Source of the DNA: Avimonas intestinalis
GTDB taxonomy: Bacteria > Bacillota > Clostridia > Oscillospirales > Acutalibacteraceae
Reading direction: 5' to 3'
Length of the DNA: 64,000 bases
Assembly: GCA_904380375.1 (NCBI GenBank)
Contig: CAJFID010000003.1
Span: 124,001-188,000, forward strand
Each line of letters starts with the position of its first letter. The stretch's first letter is position 1. Under the pieces are notes generated by a model, which saw only the letters and a list, made by a program, of their open reading frames with translations, made no database searches and was not told the origin of the DNA. Below, one piece after another: positions 1-8,155 of the stretch. The translations under genes and the position numbers were made by a program.

Positions 1-1
1 A

Positions 2-1552
2 AAGTCGGTGTCGGACGCACTGGACTTTATCCGTGGGGTCGGGCTGACCGAGCGGGAGCATATGATCGCCGACCGGATCCTGAAGGAGATTACCGAGCGC
101 CTGGGCTTTTTGCAGAGCGTGGGCCTGGAATACCTGACCCTATCCCGTTCCGCCGGCACCCTCTCGGGCGGCGAAAGCCAGCGCATCCGGCTCGCCACCC
201 AGATCGGCTCCTACTTGATGGGGGTGCTGTATATCCTGGATGAGCCGAGTATTGGCCTGCATCAGCGGGACAACGCGAAGCTGCTGGCAACCCTCCAGCA
301 TCTGCGCGACCTGGGGAATACCCTCATCGTGGTGGAGCACGACGAGGAGACGATGATGAGCGCTGACTGGATTGTCGATATTGGGCCGGGGGCCGGCGTC
401 CATGGGGGGCATGTCGTCTTTTCCGGCCCGGTGCAGGATATCCTCCGGTGCGAAGAATCGATCACCGGGCAGTATCTGAGAGGGAAAAGGAAGATCCCTG
501 TCCCGGCACAGCGCCGTCCCGGCAACGGCAAGAGGCTGACCGTGAAGGGCGCAACAGAGCACAACCTGAAAAACGTAGACGTGGACTTCCGGCTGGGGGC
601 CTTCAACTGCGTCACCGGGGTGTCGGGATCGGGCAAATCCTCCCTGGTTAACGAAATTGTGTATAAGCGCCTCGCCGCCGAGCTAAACGGCGCCCATACC
701 CGCGCCGGCGCGCACGAGGATATGCTCGGGCTGGAAAACCTCGACAAGGTGATTGATATTGACCAGTCGCCGATCGGCCGCACGCCGCGCTCCAACCCTG
801 CAACCTATACCGGCGTGTTCAACGACATCCGGGAGCTGTACGCTTCAACCAACGACGCCAAAATGCGGGGCTTCACCTCCGGGCGCTTCTCCTTCAACAT
901 CAAAGGCGGGCGGTGCGAAGCCTGCCAAGGGGACGGCATCATCAAGATTGAGATGCACTTCCTGCCGGATATTTACGTCCCCTGCGAGGTCTGTAAGGGC
1001 CAGCGCTATAACCGGGAAACGCTGGAGGTCAAATACAAGGGGAAAAACATCTATGAAGTGCTCGAAATGACGGTTGAGGAAGCGCTGGATTTCTTCAGCA
1101 GCATCCCGAAAATCGCCCGGAAGCTGCAAACGCTGTACGATGTGGGCCTGGGCTATATCAAGGTGGGGCAGCCGGCCACCACGCTGTCGGGCGGCGAAGC
1201 GCAGCGGGTCAAGCTGGCGGCCGAGCTGTCCCGCCGGGCCACCGGCCGGACGGTCTATATCTTGGATGAGCCCACCACCGGCCTGCATACCGCGGACGTC
1301 CACCAATTGATCAATGTCCTTCAGAAGCTGGTGGATGCCGGAAATACGGTGATTGTGATTGAACACAATCTGGATGTCATCAAAACCGCCGACTATGTCA
1401 TCGACCTCGGCCCCGAGGGCGGCGATAAGGGCGGCACCATCGTTGTGACAGGGACGCCGGAGGAGGTCGCCGCCTGCGCGGCGTCCTACACCGGCCAGTA
1501 CCTGAAGCCGGCGCTGAAAAAAGGGGCGGCGGAAAGCGCCCCGACGGTTTAA
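2..1552 (+). CDS. uvrA: Excinuclease ABC subunit A, 3' part (gene enters from outside the window)
   Basis: This is the C-terminal ~515 residues of UvrA, the ATPase that finds DNA lesions and loads UvrB in nucleotide excision repair. The frame is open to the first bases of the window, so the 5' end is missing; the GTG at 8 is an internal Val codon. The first visible ABC half carries the signature LSGGESQRIRLA and the Walker B region LDEPSIGLH. The second half carries the Walker A GVSGSGKSSL, the zinc-binding CEACQGDG and CEVCKGQRYN pair, the signature LSGGEAQRVKLA and LDEPTTGLH. All are intact. A strong hairpin follows the stop codon. Identification is secure. Confidence 0.97.
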   Translation, partial: KSVSDALDFIRGVGLTEREHMIADRILKEITERLGFLQSVGLEYLTLSRSAGTLSGGESQRIRLATQIGSYLMGVLYILDEPSIGLHQRDNAKLLATLQHLRDLGNTLIVVEHDEETMMSADWIVDIGPGAGVHGGHVVFSGPVQDILRCEESITGQYLRGKRKIPVPAQRRPGNGKRLTVKGATEHNLKNVDVDFRLGAFNCVTGVSGSGKSSLVNEIVYKRLAAELNGAHTRAGAHEDMLGLENLDKVIDIDQSPIGRTPRSNPATYTGVFNDIRELYASTNDAKMRGFTSGRFSFNIKGGRCEACQGDGIIKIEMHFLPDIYVPCEVCKGQRYNRETLEVKYKGKNIYEVLEMTVEEALDFFSSIPKIARKLQTLYDVGLGYIKVGQPATTLSGGEAQRVKLAAELSRRATGRTVYILDEPTTGLHTADVHQLINVLQKLVDAGNTVIVIEHNLDVIKTADYVIDLGPEGGDKGGTIVVTGTPEEVAACAASYTGQYLKPALKKGAAESAPTV

Positions 1553-1563
1553 CGTCGTATTTT

Positions 1564-1602
1564 AAGCAGATGCGGGCTTTGTACAGGCCCGCATCTGCTT
1601 TG
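1564..1602 (+). terminator. Hairpin terminator after uvrA
   Basis: A perfect 14-bp stem (1564-1577 with 1587-1600) has a 9-nt loop and starts 12 nt after the uvrA stop. The T-tract behind it is weak, so termination efficiency is uncertain. Confidence 0.7.
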
Positions 1603-1970
1603 CCGTCCGGCCCTGAGAGGGCGCTTCCCTTTGGCGGCTTAAGAGGATGCGCGGCCCGGCCGGCGGGAGGCCGGGCCGCGCACGGACGGTCCCGTTTGAA
1701 TCAAGGCTTGCGCAGTAGATCCCGCCGCGTGGGACGCCCCGCTTTTCGGGCGCCGGTTCCATACCTTGAGCACGCGCCCATGGCAAGCACCGCCGTAGGG
1801 TACAGGTGGGCGGCTTTGCAGCCGCCTCGCTCGCAGGGCATCGCCTGCGCTTCCCGCCGATTTCTTTTGATTATAATAGAATATTTACAATTCTTTCATA
1901 TACCCATGTGGGCAGTCATGGTATGATTAAAAGCGCTGGAAAAGGATGCACAGAAAGGCTTGGTTTGTTT
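1603..1970. other. Non-coding interval between uvrA and the DUF5685 gene, with a GC-rich hairpin
   Basis: No convincing gene is seen. A perfect 13-bp inverted repeat (1649-1661 with 1669-1681) forms a very GC-rich hairpin without a T-tract. A second small hairpin, GCGGCT/AGCCGC, lies near 1811-1824. An AT-rich patch at 1861-1905 contains a TATAAT-like hexamer but no clear -35 box, so the promoter of the next gene is probably in this patch but cannot be fixed. Confidence 0.4.
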
Positions 1971-2879
1971 ATGTTCGGATATGTGCGCATATACAAGCCG
2001 GACTTAAAGGTGGCGGAATATGAACATTACCAGGGGATATACTGTTCCCTGTGCAAGCAGCTGGGAAAGCGTTACGGTTTCCTGGCGCGCATGACGCTCA
2101 GCTACGATTTTACCTTCCTCGCGATGTTCCGCATGGCGCTGGATGATCGGTGCGCCGGCTTCCGAAAAGGGCGCTGCGCCTTTAACCCCCTGAAAAAGCG
2201 TACCTGCTGCTGCGACAATGAGCACATCCCCTTTGCGGCGGATGCTGCGACCCTTTTGGTATATTATAAGCTGAAGGATAACCTGGCCGACGAAGGCTTT
2301 TGGAAATCTCTGCCGGCCCGTCTCCTTCTGCCGTTTGCTTCCCACGCCCGGAAAAAGGCGGTCCGGAAGCAGCCGGAGCTTGACCGGGTGATCCGGGAAT
2401 GTATGCAGAAGCAGGCCGTGCTGGAAAAGGCCCGGACCGCGTCGGTTGACGCCGCGGCCGAACCGACCGCCCAGATGCTTGCCTATCTCTCATCACTGAC
2501 GGCCCGCGACGATAAGGAGCGCCGGATCCTGGAACGCTTTGGGTATTGCCTGGGGCGGTGGATCTACCTGGTTGACGCGGTGGACGATTTGCCGGAAGAT
2601 TTGGAAAAGGGGCGGTATAACCCCTATATCCTTTCTAGGCATTTGGAAAACGGGCAGCTGGAGGCGTTGGAGGAAACGCGCCGGTATTCCCTTCTCACGC
2701 TGAATGCGTGCCTGGCGGAATGCCTGGCGGCCTACAACCTGCTGACGGTCCCGCGGTTTGACGGCATTCTGCGCAACGTCCTTGAGCAGGGGATGCCGTC
2801 CGTACAAAGGCAGGCGGCCTCCGGCCAGTCCGAGAAGGCCTCAAAAAGACGGGAAACCTCTCGGCTCAGTAAGCTTTAA
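1971..2879 (+). CDS. DUF5685 family protein, function unknown
   Basis: I recognise the protein as the DUF5685 type from its N-terminus MFGYVRIYKPDLKV and its Cys pattern, CSLCK near residue 25 and KRTCC near 75. It has about 302 residues and no clear signal peptide or membrane segment. The ATG at 1971 was chosen because the family begins at this MFGY motif and AGAAAGG lies upstream; the frame stays open further 5', but that stretch (from 1806) looks like untranslated sequence. The conserved cysteines suggest metal or thiol chemistry, which is inference. The next gene is a Cys-rich J-domain protein in the same direction, 56 bp downstream, and the two may act together. No enzymatic activity can be assigned. 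Confidence 0.75.
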   Translation: MFGYVRIYKPDLKVAEYEHYQGIYCSLCKQLGKRYGFLARMTLSYDFTFLAMFRMALDDRCAGFRKGRCAFNPLKKRTCCCDNEHIPFAADAATLLVYYKLKDNLADEGFWKSLPARLLLPFASHARKKAVRKQPELDRVIRECMQKQAVLEKARTASVDAAAEPTAQMLAYLSSLTARDDKERRILERFGYCLGRWIYLVDAVDDLPEDLEKGRYNPYILSRHLENGQLEALEETRRYSLLTLNACLAECLAAYNLLTVPRFDGILRNVLEQGMPSVQRQAASGQSEKASKRRETSRLSKL

Positions 2880-2935
2880 GCAATGGAAAAGCCATTGATT
2901 GATAGAAGGCTCCGTCCGTCAAACGGAAGAAAGGC

Positions 2936-3568
2936 ATGGTTATTGATATGAGCGTAAACGACCCTTATAAAGTGCTGGGTATCCGTCCCGACGCCACCGA
3001 CGATGAGGTGAAGGCGGCGTATCGGGAGCTGGCCAGAAAATATCATCCCGACAATTATACCAACAACCCGTTATCGGAGCTGGCGCAGGAAAAGATGCAG
3101 GAGATTAACGAGGCGTACGATACCATTGTCCGTATGCGCCGCCAAGGCGGGGGGAATACCCGTTCCGGGTATACGGGAGGAAACGGCGCTTCGGGGAATT
3201 CCCGCTATTACGATATCCGCAATATGATCCAGTCCGGGCGTGTGCTCGATGCGGAGATGCTGCTGGACGGCGTCCCGGCCGGCTCGCGGGATGCGGAATG
3301 GTATTTCCTCAAGGGCAGCGTGCTGTATAAGAAGGGCTGGCTGGAGGACGCTTTCGGCCATTTTAACACTGCCTGCCGCATGGATCCGAACAACATCGAA
3401 TACCGCACGGCCTTGAATCAGATGAACCAGCAGCGTCAGACCGGCGGCTACCGCCCCGCCGGCAACCCCAATGGGGGCGGCTGCAGCGGCTGCGACGTTT
3501 GCTCCGGGTTGATCTGTGCGGACTGCTGCTGCGAATGTTTCGGCGGCGATTTGATCCGGTGCTGTTGA
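2936..3568 (+). CDS. J-domain (DnaJ-like) protein with a Cys-rich C-terminus
   Basis: An N-terminal J domain (about residues 7-70, with PYKVLGI, a YHPDNY loop holding the HPD triad and INEAYDTI) shows that this 210-aa protein can stimulate a DnaK-type chaperone. A Gly/Asn-rich linker follows, then a TPR-like helical region (about 85-155). The end holds about ten cysteines in roughly 30 residues (CSGCDVCSG, CADCCCECF, final CC). It lacks the zinc-finger and C-terminal domains of full DnaJ. ATG 2936 has GGAAG 6 nt upstream; ATG 2948 is an alternative start. The substrate is unknown; pairing with the DUF5685 gene suggests a shared client or metal-related role (inference). Confidence 0.85.
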   Translation: MVIDMSVNDPYKVLGIRPDATDDEVKAAYRELARKYHPDNYTNNPLSELAQEKMQEINEAYDTIVRMRRQGGGNTRSGYTGGNGASGNSRYYDIRNMIQSGRVLDAEMLLDGVPAGSRDAEWYFLKGSVLYKKGWLEDAFGHFNTACRMDPNNIEYRTALNQMNQQRQTGGYRPAGNPNGGGCSGCDVCSGLICADCCCECFGGDLIRCC

Positions 3569-3632
3569 TGGGTGAAGCGGCGTCATTCTATAAAGTAGGT
3601 TATGGAAATCAAGCAACAGGAGGTCGGCATCC

Positions 3633-4175
3633 GTGAAACCTAGCGGCAAAGTGGCGCTCGGCGGCGTGTTCGGAGCGCTTTCCCTGATGTTTATGCTGAT
3701 GACCTTCTTTCCGCTGGGGACGTACGCGCTCCCGGCGATCGCGGGCGTGCTGCTGATCCCGGTCGTGGTGGAGGCAGGCGCCAAAACCGCCTGGATGGTC
3801 TATGCGGCGGTGGCGCTGCTTTCCCTTCTGATTGCGCCGGACATGGAAGCCAAGGTCCTGTTCCTGGCCTTTTTCGGCTACTATCCGGTGCTGAAGGCAC
3901 ACCTTGAAAAGCTCCGCCGCCGCGTGGTCGAATGGCTGATCAAGCTGGGTGTATTCAACGCTGCAATGGTGCTGTCCTATCTGGTCATGCTGTTTGTGTT
4001 CCACCTTGACCCCGAAACCTTTGTGGTGGGCGGCGTGAACGTCGCGCTGCTTTTCCTCCTGGCCGGCAACGTGATTTTTGTGATTTACGATTATGCCCTG
4101 AGCAATTTGGTAACGGTATATTACCGCGTCCTCCATCCGCGGCTTTCCCGGATATTTCACATGAACCGCCGCTGA
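3633..4175 (+). CDS. Small integral membrane protein, ECF S-component-like
   Basis: This 180-aa protein has about five hydrophobic segments (for example LSLMFMLMTFFPLGTYALPA near the N-terminus and FNAAMVLSYLVMLFVF in the second half) separated by a basic loop, KAHLEKLRRRVVEW. The topology and length resemble substrate-binding S components of energy-coupling-factor transporters, but no vitamin-specific motif is visible, so the substrate is unknown. The start is GTG, supported by AGGAGG ending 9 nt upstream (3618-3623). It follows the J-domain gene in the same direction and is closed by a strong terminator. Confidence 0.65.
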   Translation: MKPSGKVALGGVFGALSLMFMLMTFFPLGTYALPAIAGVLLIPVVVEAGAKTAWMVYAAVALLSLLIAPDMEAKVLFLAFFGYYPVLKAHLEKLRRRVVEWLIKLGVFNAAMVLSYLVMLFVFHLDPETFVVGGVNVALLFLLAGNVIFVIYDYALSNLVTVYYRVLHPRLSRIFHMNRR

Positions 4176-4223
4176 CAGCATGAGGCCGCGGTCTCCTCGC
4201 TCGGGGGGCTGTGTGAAATCTGT

Positions 4224-4259
4224 AAAAATAACGGGACCGGAAAGGTTCCGTTATTTTTT
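4224..4259 (+). terminator. Rho-independent terminator
   Basis: A 15-bp stem with one G-T pair (4224-4238 with 4244-4258) has a 5-nt loop and ends in six T. It closes the preceding transcript. Confidence 0.9.
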
Positions 4260-4537
4260 GTTGACACGCGGCATCAGAGACGCTGTTCAGAAATAGTTGC
4301 CGTAGGAAAGCCGAAAAATGAAATGCCCTGCATATCCGCGGATGGGCGGTGGCGGGACGGTTTTGCACAAAAGAGGCTGTAGGACTGCACAGGCCGCTCC
4401 GGCCGTTTGCTGACAGGGGGAGGCCGGTGCTCCCGGCCGGCTGAGCCTCAACCGTGCTCCCGCCGGGAAACGCAAGGCTGCTATGCCGTTTGGAAAAGGA
4501 ATGATCCGCTTTTTCCTGCAAGGCTTTTGGAACCCTC
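4260..4537. other. Non-coding interval upstream of the RpiR-type gene
   Basis: No gene is supported here. An ATG at 4483 opens the frame of the next protein, but it lies upstream of that gene's promoter and has no ribosome binding site. Confidence 0.5.
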
Positions 4538-4566
4538 TTGCATTTTTTCTGCTTTGGAATTACAAT
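4538..4566 (+). promoter_or_regulatory. Sigma-A promoter of the RpiR-type regulator
   Basis: TTGCAT (4538-4543), a 17-bp spacer and TACAAT (4561-4566) form a good vegetative promoter. The predicted start site near 4573 leaves a leader of only about 15 nt before the TTG start codon. Confidence 0.75.
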
Positions 4567-4587
4567 AGGGGGAAAGGGGGGACCGGT

Positions 4588-5457
4588 TTGAAATCCAACC
4601 TGATCGCGCATATTACCGAGCGCCAGCCGACCTTTTCCAAAGGGCAGCGGCGGATCGCGCAGTATATTGTCGACCATTACGATAAAGCCGCCTTTATGAC
4701 CGCCTACCGCTTGGGGGAAACCGTGGGGGTCAGCGAGTCAACGGTTGTCCGCTTTGCCGCCGAACTGGGGTTTGAAGGATACCCGCAGCTTCAGAAGGCG
4801 ATGCAGGAGCTGGTGCGCAGCAAGCTCAATTCGGTGCAGCGCATTGAGGTGACGCGCACCCGGATGGCGGACGACGAGGTGCTGGACAATATCATCGGCT
4901 GCGACCTGGCGAATATCCGCCAAACGCTGGAGGAACTGCCGAGGGAGACCTTTTACCGGGCGGTGGACGCCTTGGTCGGCGCGCGCCGCGTCTATATTTT
5001 CGGCGCCGGAAGCTGCCGTTCCCTAGCCTCCTTTATGGCCTATTACCTCAAGCTGCTGCTGGTGGATGTGCAGCTGATCTACACCAACAGCGAAACCGAA
5101 ATTTTTGAGGACATGCTCCATATCAACGCGGAGGATGTCATCGTTGGGTTCAGCTTCCCGCGGTATTCGAGCAAGACGGTCAAGGCGATGCACTTCGCCC
5201 ATTCCCGCAATGCACAGGTAATCGCCATTACCGACAGCGAGATCTCGCCCATTGCGGAATACGCCGGCTACCTGCTGCTTGCCCACAGCGACATGGCAAC
5301 CATCGTCGATTCCCTGGTCGCCCCGCTCAGCATTGTCAACGCGCTGATCGTCGCCATTTCCTTGAAAAAGAAGGAGGATATCCAAAGCGAGCTGGCCGCG
5401 CTTGAACGGATCTGGGAGGAATACGAGGTCTATCAGAAATTTGAGGAGCAGGCATAA
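4588..5457 (+). CDS. MurR/RpiR family transcriptional regulator
   Basis: The 289-aa protein has an N-terminal RpiR helix-turn-helix domain (about residues 1-75, with VSESTVVRFAAELGF as the recognition region) and a C-terminal SIS sugar-phosphate-binding domain (from about 115, with FGAGSCRSLA). Such proteins sense phosphorylated sugars and control sugar or cell-wall amino-sugar genes. The start is TTG 4588: GGAAAGGGGGG ends about 6 nt upstream and a sigma-A promoter sits just before it, so an ATG at 4483 cannot be used. The stop overlaps the next ATG by one base, so the FAD oxidoreductase is cotranscribed. No sugar transporter lies nearby, so the ligand is unknown. Confidence 0.9.
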   Translation: MKSNLIAHITERQPTFSKGQRRIAQYIVDHYDKAAFMTAYRLGETVGVSESTVVRFAAELGFEGYPQLQKAMQELVRSKLNSVQRIEVTRTRMADDEVLDNIIGCDLANIRQTLEELPRETFYRAVDALVGARRVYIFGAGSCRSLASFMAYYLKLLLVDVQLIYTNSETEIFEDMLHINAEDVIVGFSFPRYSSKTVKAMHFAHSRNAQVIAITDSEISPIAEYAGYLLLAHSDMATIVDSLVAPLSIVNALIVAISLKKKEDIQSELAALERIWEEYEVYQKFEEQA

Positions 5458-6716
5458 TGAACGCGGCTTTGCCAAAGAATACCGACCGGAAGCTTGTGGT
5501 TGTGGGTGGGGGAGCCGCCGGGCTGATGGCGGCGTATACCGCCGCAAAGCGGGGATTATCGGTGACGATCCTTGAGCGCAACGCCCGGATGGCGCGCAAG
5601 CTGTTGATTACGGGCAAAGGGCGCTGCAACATCACCAACAACTGTTCGGTGCCGGATTTTATCGCCAACGTCCCGCAAAACGGGCGTTTCCTTTTCGGCG
5701 CCGTATCCTCCTTTACGCCGCAGGACATGATGGCCTTTTTAGAGGAAAACGGGCTGCCGGTGAAAACGGAGCGCGGGAACCGCGTTTTCCCCTGCTCGGA
5801 TAAGGCGCGGGATGTGGCTGATACCTTGGTGGACGCCGCCCGCCGCGCCGGCTGCCGCTTTGTGACCGGCCGGGCGGAGGCTCTCCTGCTGGCGGAGGGG
5901 GTCTGCCGCGGCGTCCGGCTGGAGGACGGGGACGAGCTCAAAGCAGACGGCGTGATTGTCTGCACCGGCGGCCTGTCCTATCCACTGACCGGCTCTACCG
6001 GAGACGGCTACCGCTTGGCGGAGCAGGCCGGGCATACGGTGATTCCGCCGCGGCCCTCCTTGGTGCCGCTGGTGTGCCGGGAGGAATGGTGCCGGGAGGC
6101 GCAGGGCCTCTCCCTGCGCAACGTCGCCCTCCGCGTGGTGGATACCCGCCGGGACAAAACCGTGACCGAGGATTTCGGCGAAATGCTGTTTACCCATTTC
6201 GGCGTGTCTGGTCCGATGGCGCTCAGCGCCAGCGCCCACATGCGGGAGATGGAGCCGGGGCGCTACCGGCTGCTGATTGATTTGAAGCCCGCCCTATCGC
6301 CGGAGCAGCTGGATGCGCGCCTGGTGCGGGATTTTCGGGAAAACCGGAACCGGGATTTTGCCAATTCCCTGGGCGCCCTCCTGCCGCGCAGCCTCTGCCC
6401 GGTGGTCGTCGCGTTGTCAGGGATCCGGCCGGAGGAAAAGTGCAACGCCATTACCAAGGAGCAGCGGCGCTCGCTGGCCGGCCTGCTGAAGGCCCTGCCG
6501 CTCACGGTGGAAGGCTTCCGCCCGGTGGAAGAGGCGATCGTGACCTCCGGTGGGGTGAAGGTGAGCGAGCTGAACGCCAAAACCATGGAATCCAAAAAGG
6601 TAAAAGGCCTGTATTTTGCCGGCGAGGTGCTTGACGTGGACGCCTATACCGGCGGCTTTAATTTGCAGATCGCGTTTTCTACCGGCGTTGCCGCCGGCCG
6701 CCATGCCGGCGAATGA
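5457..6716 (+). CDS. NAD(P)/FAD-dependent oxidoreductase, HI0933/YhiN type
   Basis: The 419-aa flavoprotein starts with a Rossmann dinucleotide motif (GGGAAGLMAA, residues ~16-25) followed by LLITGKGRCNITN, typical of the HI0933/YhiN family. A second conserved block near the C-terminus (TSGGVKVSELN, GLYFAGEVLDVDAYTGGFN) closes the FAD site. The family is often annotated as aminoacetone oxidase; the physiological reaction is not firmly known. Its ATG overlaps the upstream stop codon (TAATG), so it is translationally coupled to the RpiR-type regulator. Confidence 0.88.
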   Translation: MNAALPKNTDRKLVVVGGGAAGLMAAYTAAKRGLSVTILERNARMARKLLITGKGRCNITNNCSVPDFIANVPQNGRFLFGAVSSFTPQDMMAFLEENGLPVKTERGNRVFPCSDKARDVADTLVDAARRAGCRFVTGRAEALLLAEGVCRGVRLEDGDELKADGVIVCTGGLSYPLTGSTGDGYRLAEQAGHTVIPPRPSLVPLVCREEWCREAQGLSLRNVALRVVDTRRDKTVTEDFGEMLFTHFGVSGPMALSASAHMREMEPGRYRLLIDLKPALSPEQLDARLVRDFRENRNRDFANSLGALLPRSLCPVVVALSGIRPEEKCNAITKEQRRSLAGLLKALPLTVEGFRPVEEAIVTSGGVKVSELNAKTMESKKVKGLYFAGEVLDVDAYTGGFNLQIAFSTGVAAGRHAGE

Positions 6717-6823
6717 GCCGGAGGGGCGGCTGCCTTTCCCGTCGCGTTTTTTCTTCAAGGCGGCGGAAGGGCCCGGCGGCTGGGTTGCCGCGGTTCTCTT
6801 AAGTTAAGAAAGGATTGGATAGC

Positions 6824-7516
6824 GTGAACGAATCCTCAAAGCGTACCGCCCTGGCGGTTGCCATAGACGGCCCTTCCGGCGCGGGCAAGAGTACCATCGC
6901 CAGGATCCTGGCCGAAGAGCTGCATTTTATCTATGTCGATACAGGGGCGCTCTACCGCTCGGTCGGATACATGGCCCTGTGCGCCGGGCTGTCCCCGAAG
7001 GACGCCCCCGCGGTCGAAGCCCTATTGCCGCAGCTGCATATGGAAATTCGGTATATTGACGGCGCTCAGCGCGTATTCGTCAACGGGGAGGACGTCAGCG
7101 ACTGCATCCGCACCCCGGAGGTATCTATGGCGGCTTCGGCCGTGTCCAGCCTGCCGGCGGTGCGGCGCTTCCTGTTTGATCTGCAGCGGGATATGGCCAA
7201 AACCGGCCGTGTGGTGATGGATGGGCGGGACATCGGCACCGTCGTCCTGCCGGACGCGCAGGTCAAAATATTCCTGACCGCTTCCGCGGAGGTGCGGGCC
7301 CGGCGCCGCTTTGAGGAACTGACGCTCAAGGGCGAGCCGGTTACCTACGAAGAGGTGCTCGCCGATATGAAAAAACGGGATTACGACGATTCCCACCGCG
7401 CGGCCGCCCCGCTGAAAGCGGCGGAGGACGCGGTCCTTGTTGATACGTCGGCCATGGACCTCCGCCAGGCGGTGGAGGCGATCAAGGCGGTTGTCCGAAA
7501 GGCCCTGGCCGGCTAA
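6824..7516 (+). CDS. cmk: Cytidylate kinase
   Basis: This cytosolic enzyme phosphorylates CMP and dCMP to their diphosphates. The P-loop GPSGAGKST lies near residue 18, DTGALYRSVG follows at the substrate site, and MDGRDIGTVVLPDA and KKRDYDDSHR are characteristic of Cmk. Length (230 aa) is normal. The chosen start is GTG 6824, 9 nt after AGAAAGGA; the in-frame TTG at 6815 touches the Shine-Dalgarno sequence and is unlikely. The gene heads a cmk-plsC-ispH/rpsA cluster, an order common in Clostridia. Confidence 0.95.
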   Translation: MNESSKRTALAVAIDGPSGAGKSTIARILAEELHFIYVDTGALYRSVGYMALCAGLSPKDAPAVEALLPQLHMEIRYIDGAQRVFVNGEDVSDCIRTPEVSMAASAVSSLPAVRRFLFDLQRDMAKTGRVVMDGRDIGTVVLPDAQVKIFLTASAEVRARRRFEELTLKGEPVTYEEVLADMKKRDYDDSHRAAAPLKAAEDAVLVDTSAMDLRQAVEAIKAVVRKALAG

Positions 7517-7543
7517 AACCTCCCGGAAAGGAAGATGGGTTCC

Positions 7544-8155
7544 ATGCGATTGGCGCGTTTTTTGCTGACCTTTTTTAAGCCGCTGTTTTGGCTGCTGTTC
7601 CCGTATAAGGTGATTGGCCGGGAAAATGTCCCGCCGGAGGGGGATCCCACGCCGCTCATGCTTTGCCCCAACCATATTTCGGATATTGACCCGGTGTTTG
7701 TCCTGATGGCGATGAAGCGCCATGTGTATTATATGGCCAAGGCGGAGCTGTTCCGCAGCAAGCTGGCCGCCTGGTTTGTGGGCAAGAAATTCGGCGCCTT
7801 TCCCGTCAAACGGGGAGCGGGGGACACCGGCGCGATTGATACCGCAAAGCAGATTGTGGAAAGCGGCAAGGTCCTGGGGATTTTCCCGGAGGGTACCCGC
7901 TCCAAGGACGGCAAGCTCGGCCGGGCGAAGTCCGGCGCCGCCCTGGTGGCTTCCCAAACCGGCGCCTGCATTGTGCCGGTGGCCATCAAAACTAAGGGCC
8001 AGAAGGTGCGGCTTTTCCGGCTCACCACCTTGGTGTTCGGCAATCCGCTTTCCCCGCAGGAGCTGCATCTTGACGATCCTGAGCATCCGGACCTCCGGTA
8101 CGCCTCGCGGTATCTGATGGAGCGGATTGCCCAGATGCTGGAGGAATCCCATTGA
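7544..8155 (+). CDS. plsC: 1-acyl-sn-glycerol-3-phosphate acyltransferase
   Basis: PlsC transfers an acyl chain to lysophosphatidic acid, giving phosphatidic acid at the inner face of the membrane. The catalytic motif NHISDID (HX4D) and the substrate-binding motif FPEGTRSKDG are both present. A hydrophobic N-terminal stretch (FLLTFFKPLFWLLF) anchors the protein. ATG 7544 is preferred because ATG 7535 lies only 2 nt from the AAAGGA element; the spacing to 7544 is 11 nt. The stop overlaps the TTG start of ispH/rpsA by four bases, indicating coupling. Confidence 0.92.
   Translation: MRLARFLLTFFKPLFWLLFPYKVIGRENVPPEGDPTPLMLCPNHISDIDPVFVLMAMKRHVYYMAKAELFRSKLAAWFVGKKFGAFPVKRGAGDTGAIDTAKQIVESGKVLGIFPEGTRSKDGKLGRAKSGAALVASQTGACIVPVAIKTKGQKVRLFRLTTLVFGNPLSPQELHLDDPEHPDLRYASRYLMERIAQMLEESH

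Noticed and set aside
4483..4587. Extended N-terminus of the RpiR-type regulator from ATG 4483
   Set aside because: The ATG lies upstream of a good promoter (4538-4566) and has no ribosome binding site; TTG 4588 has both position and Shine-Dalgarno sequence in its favour.
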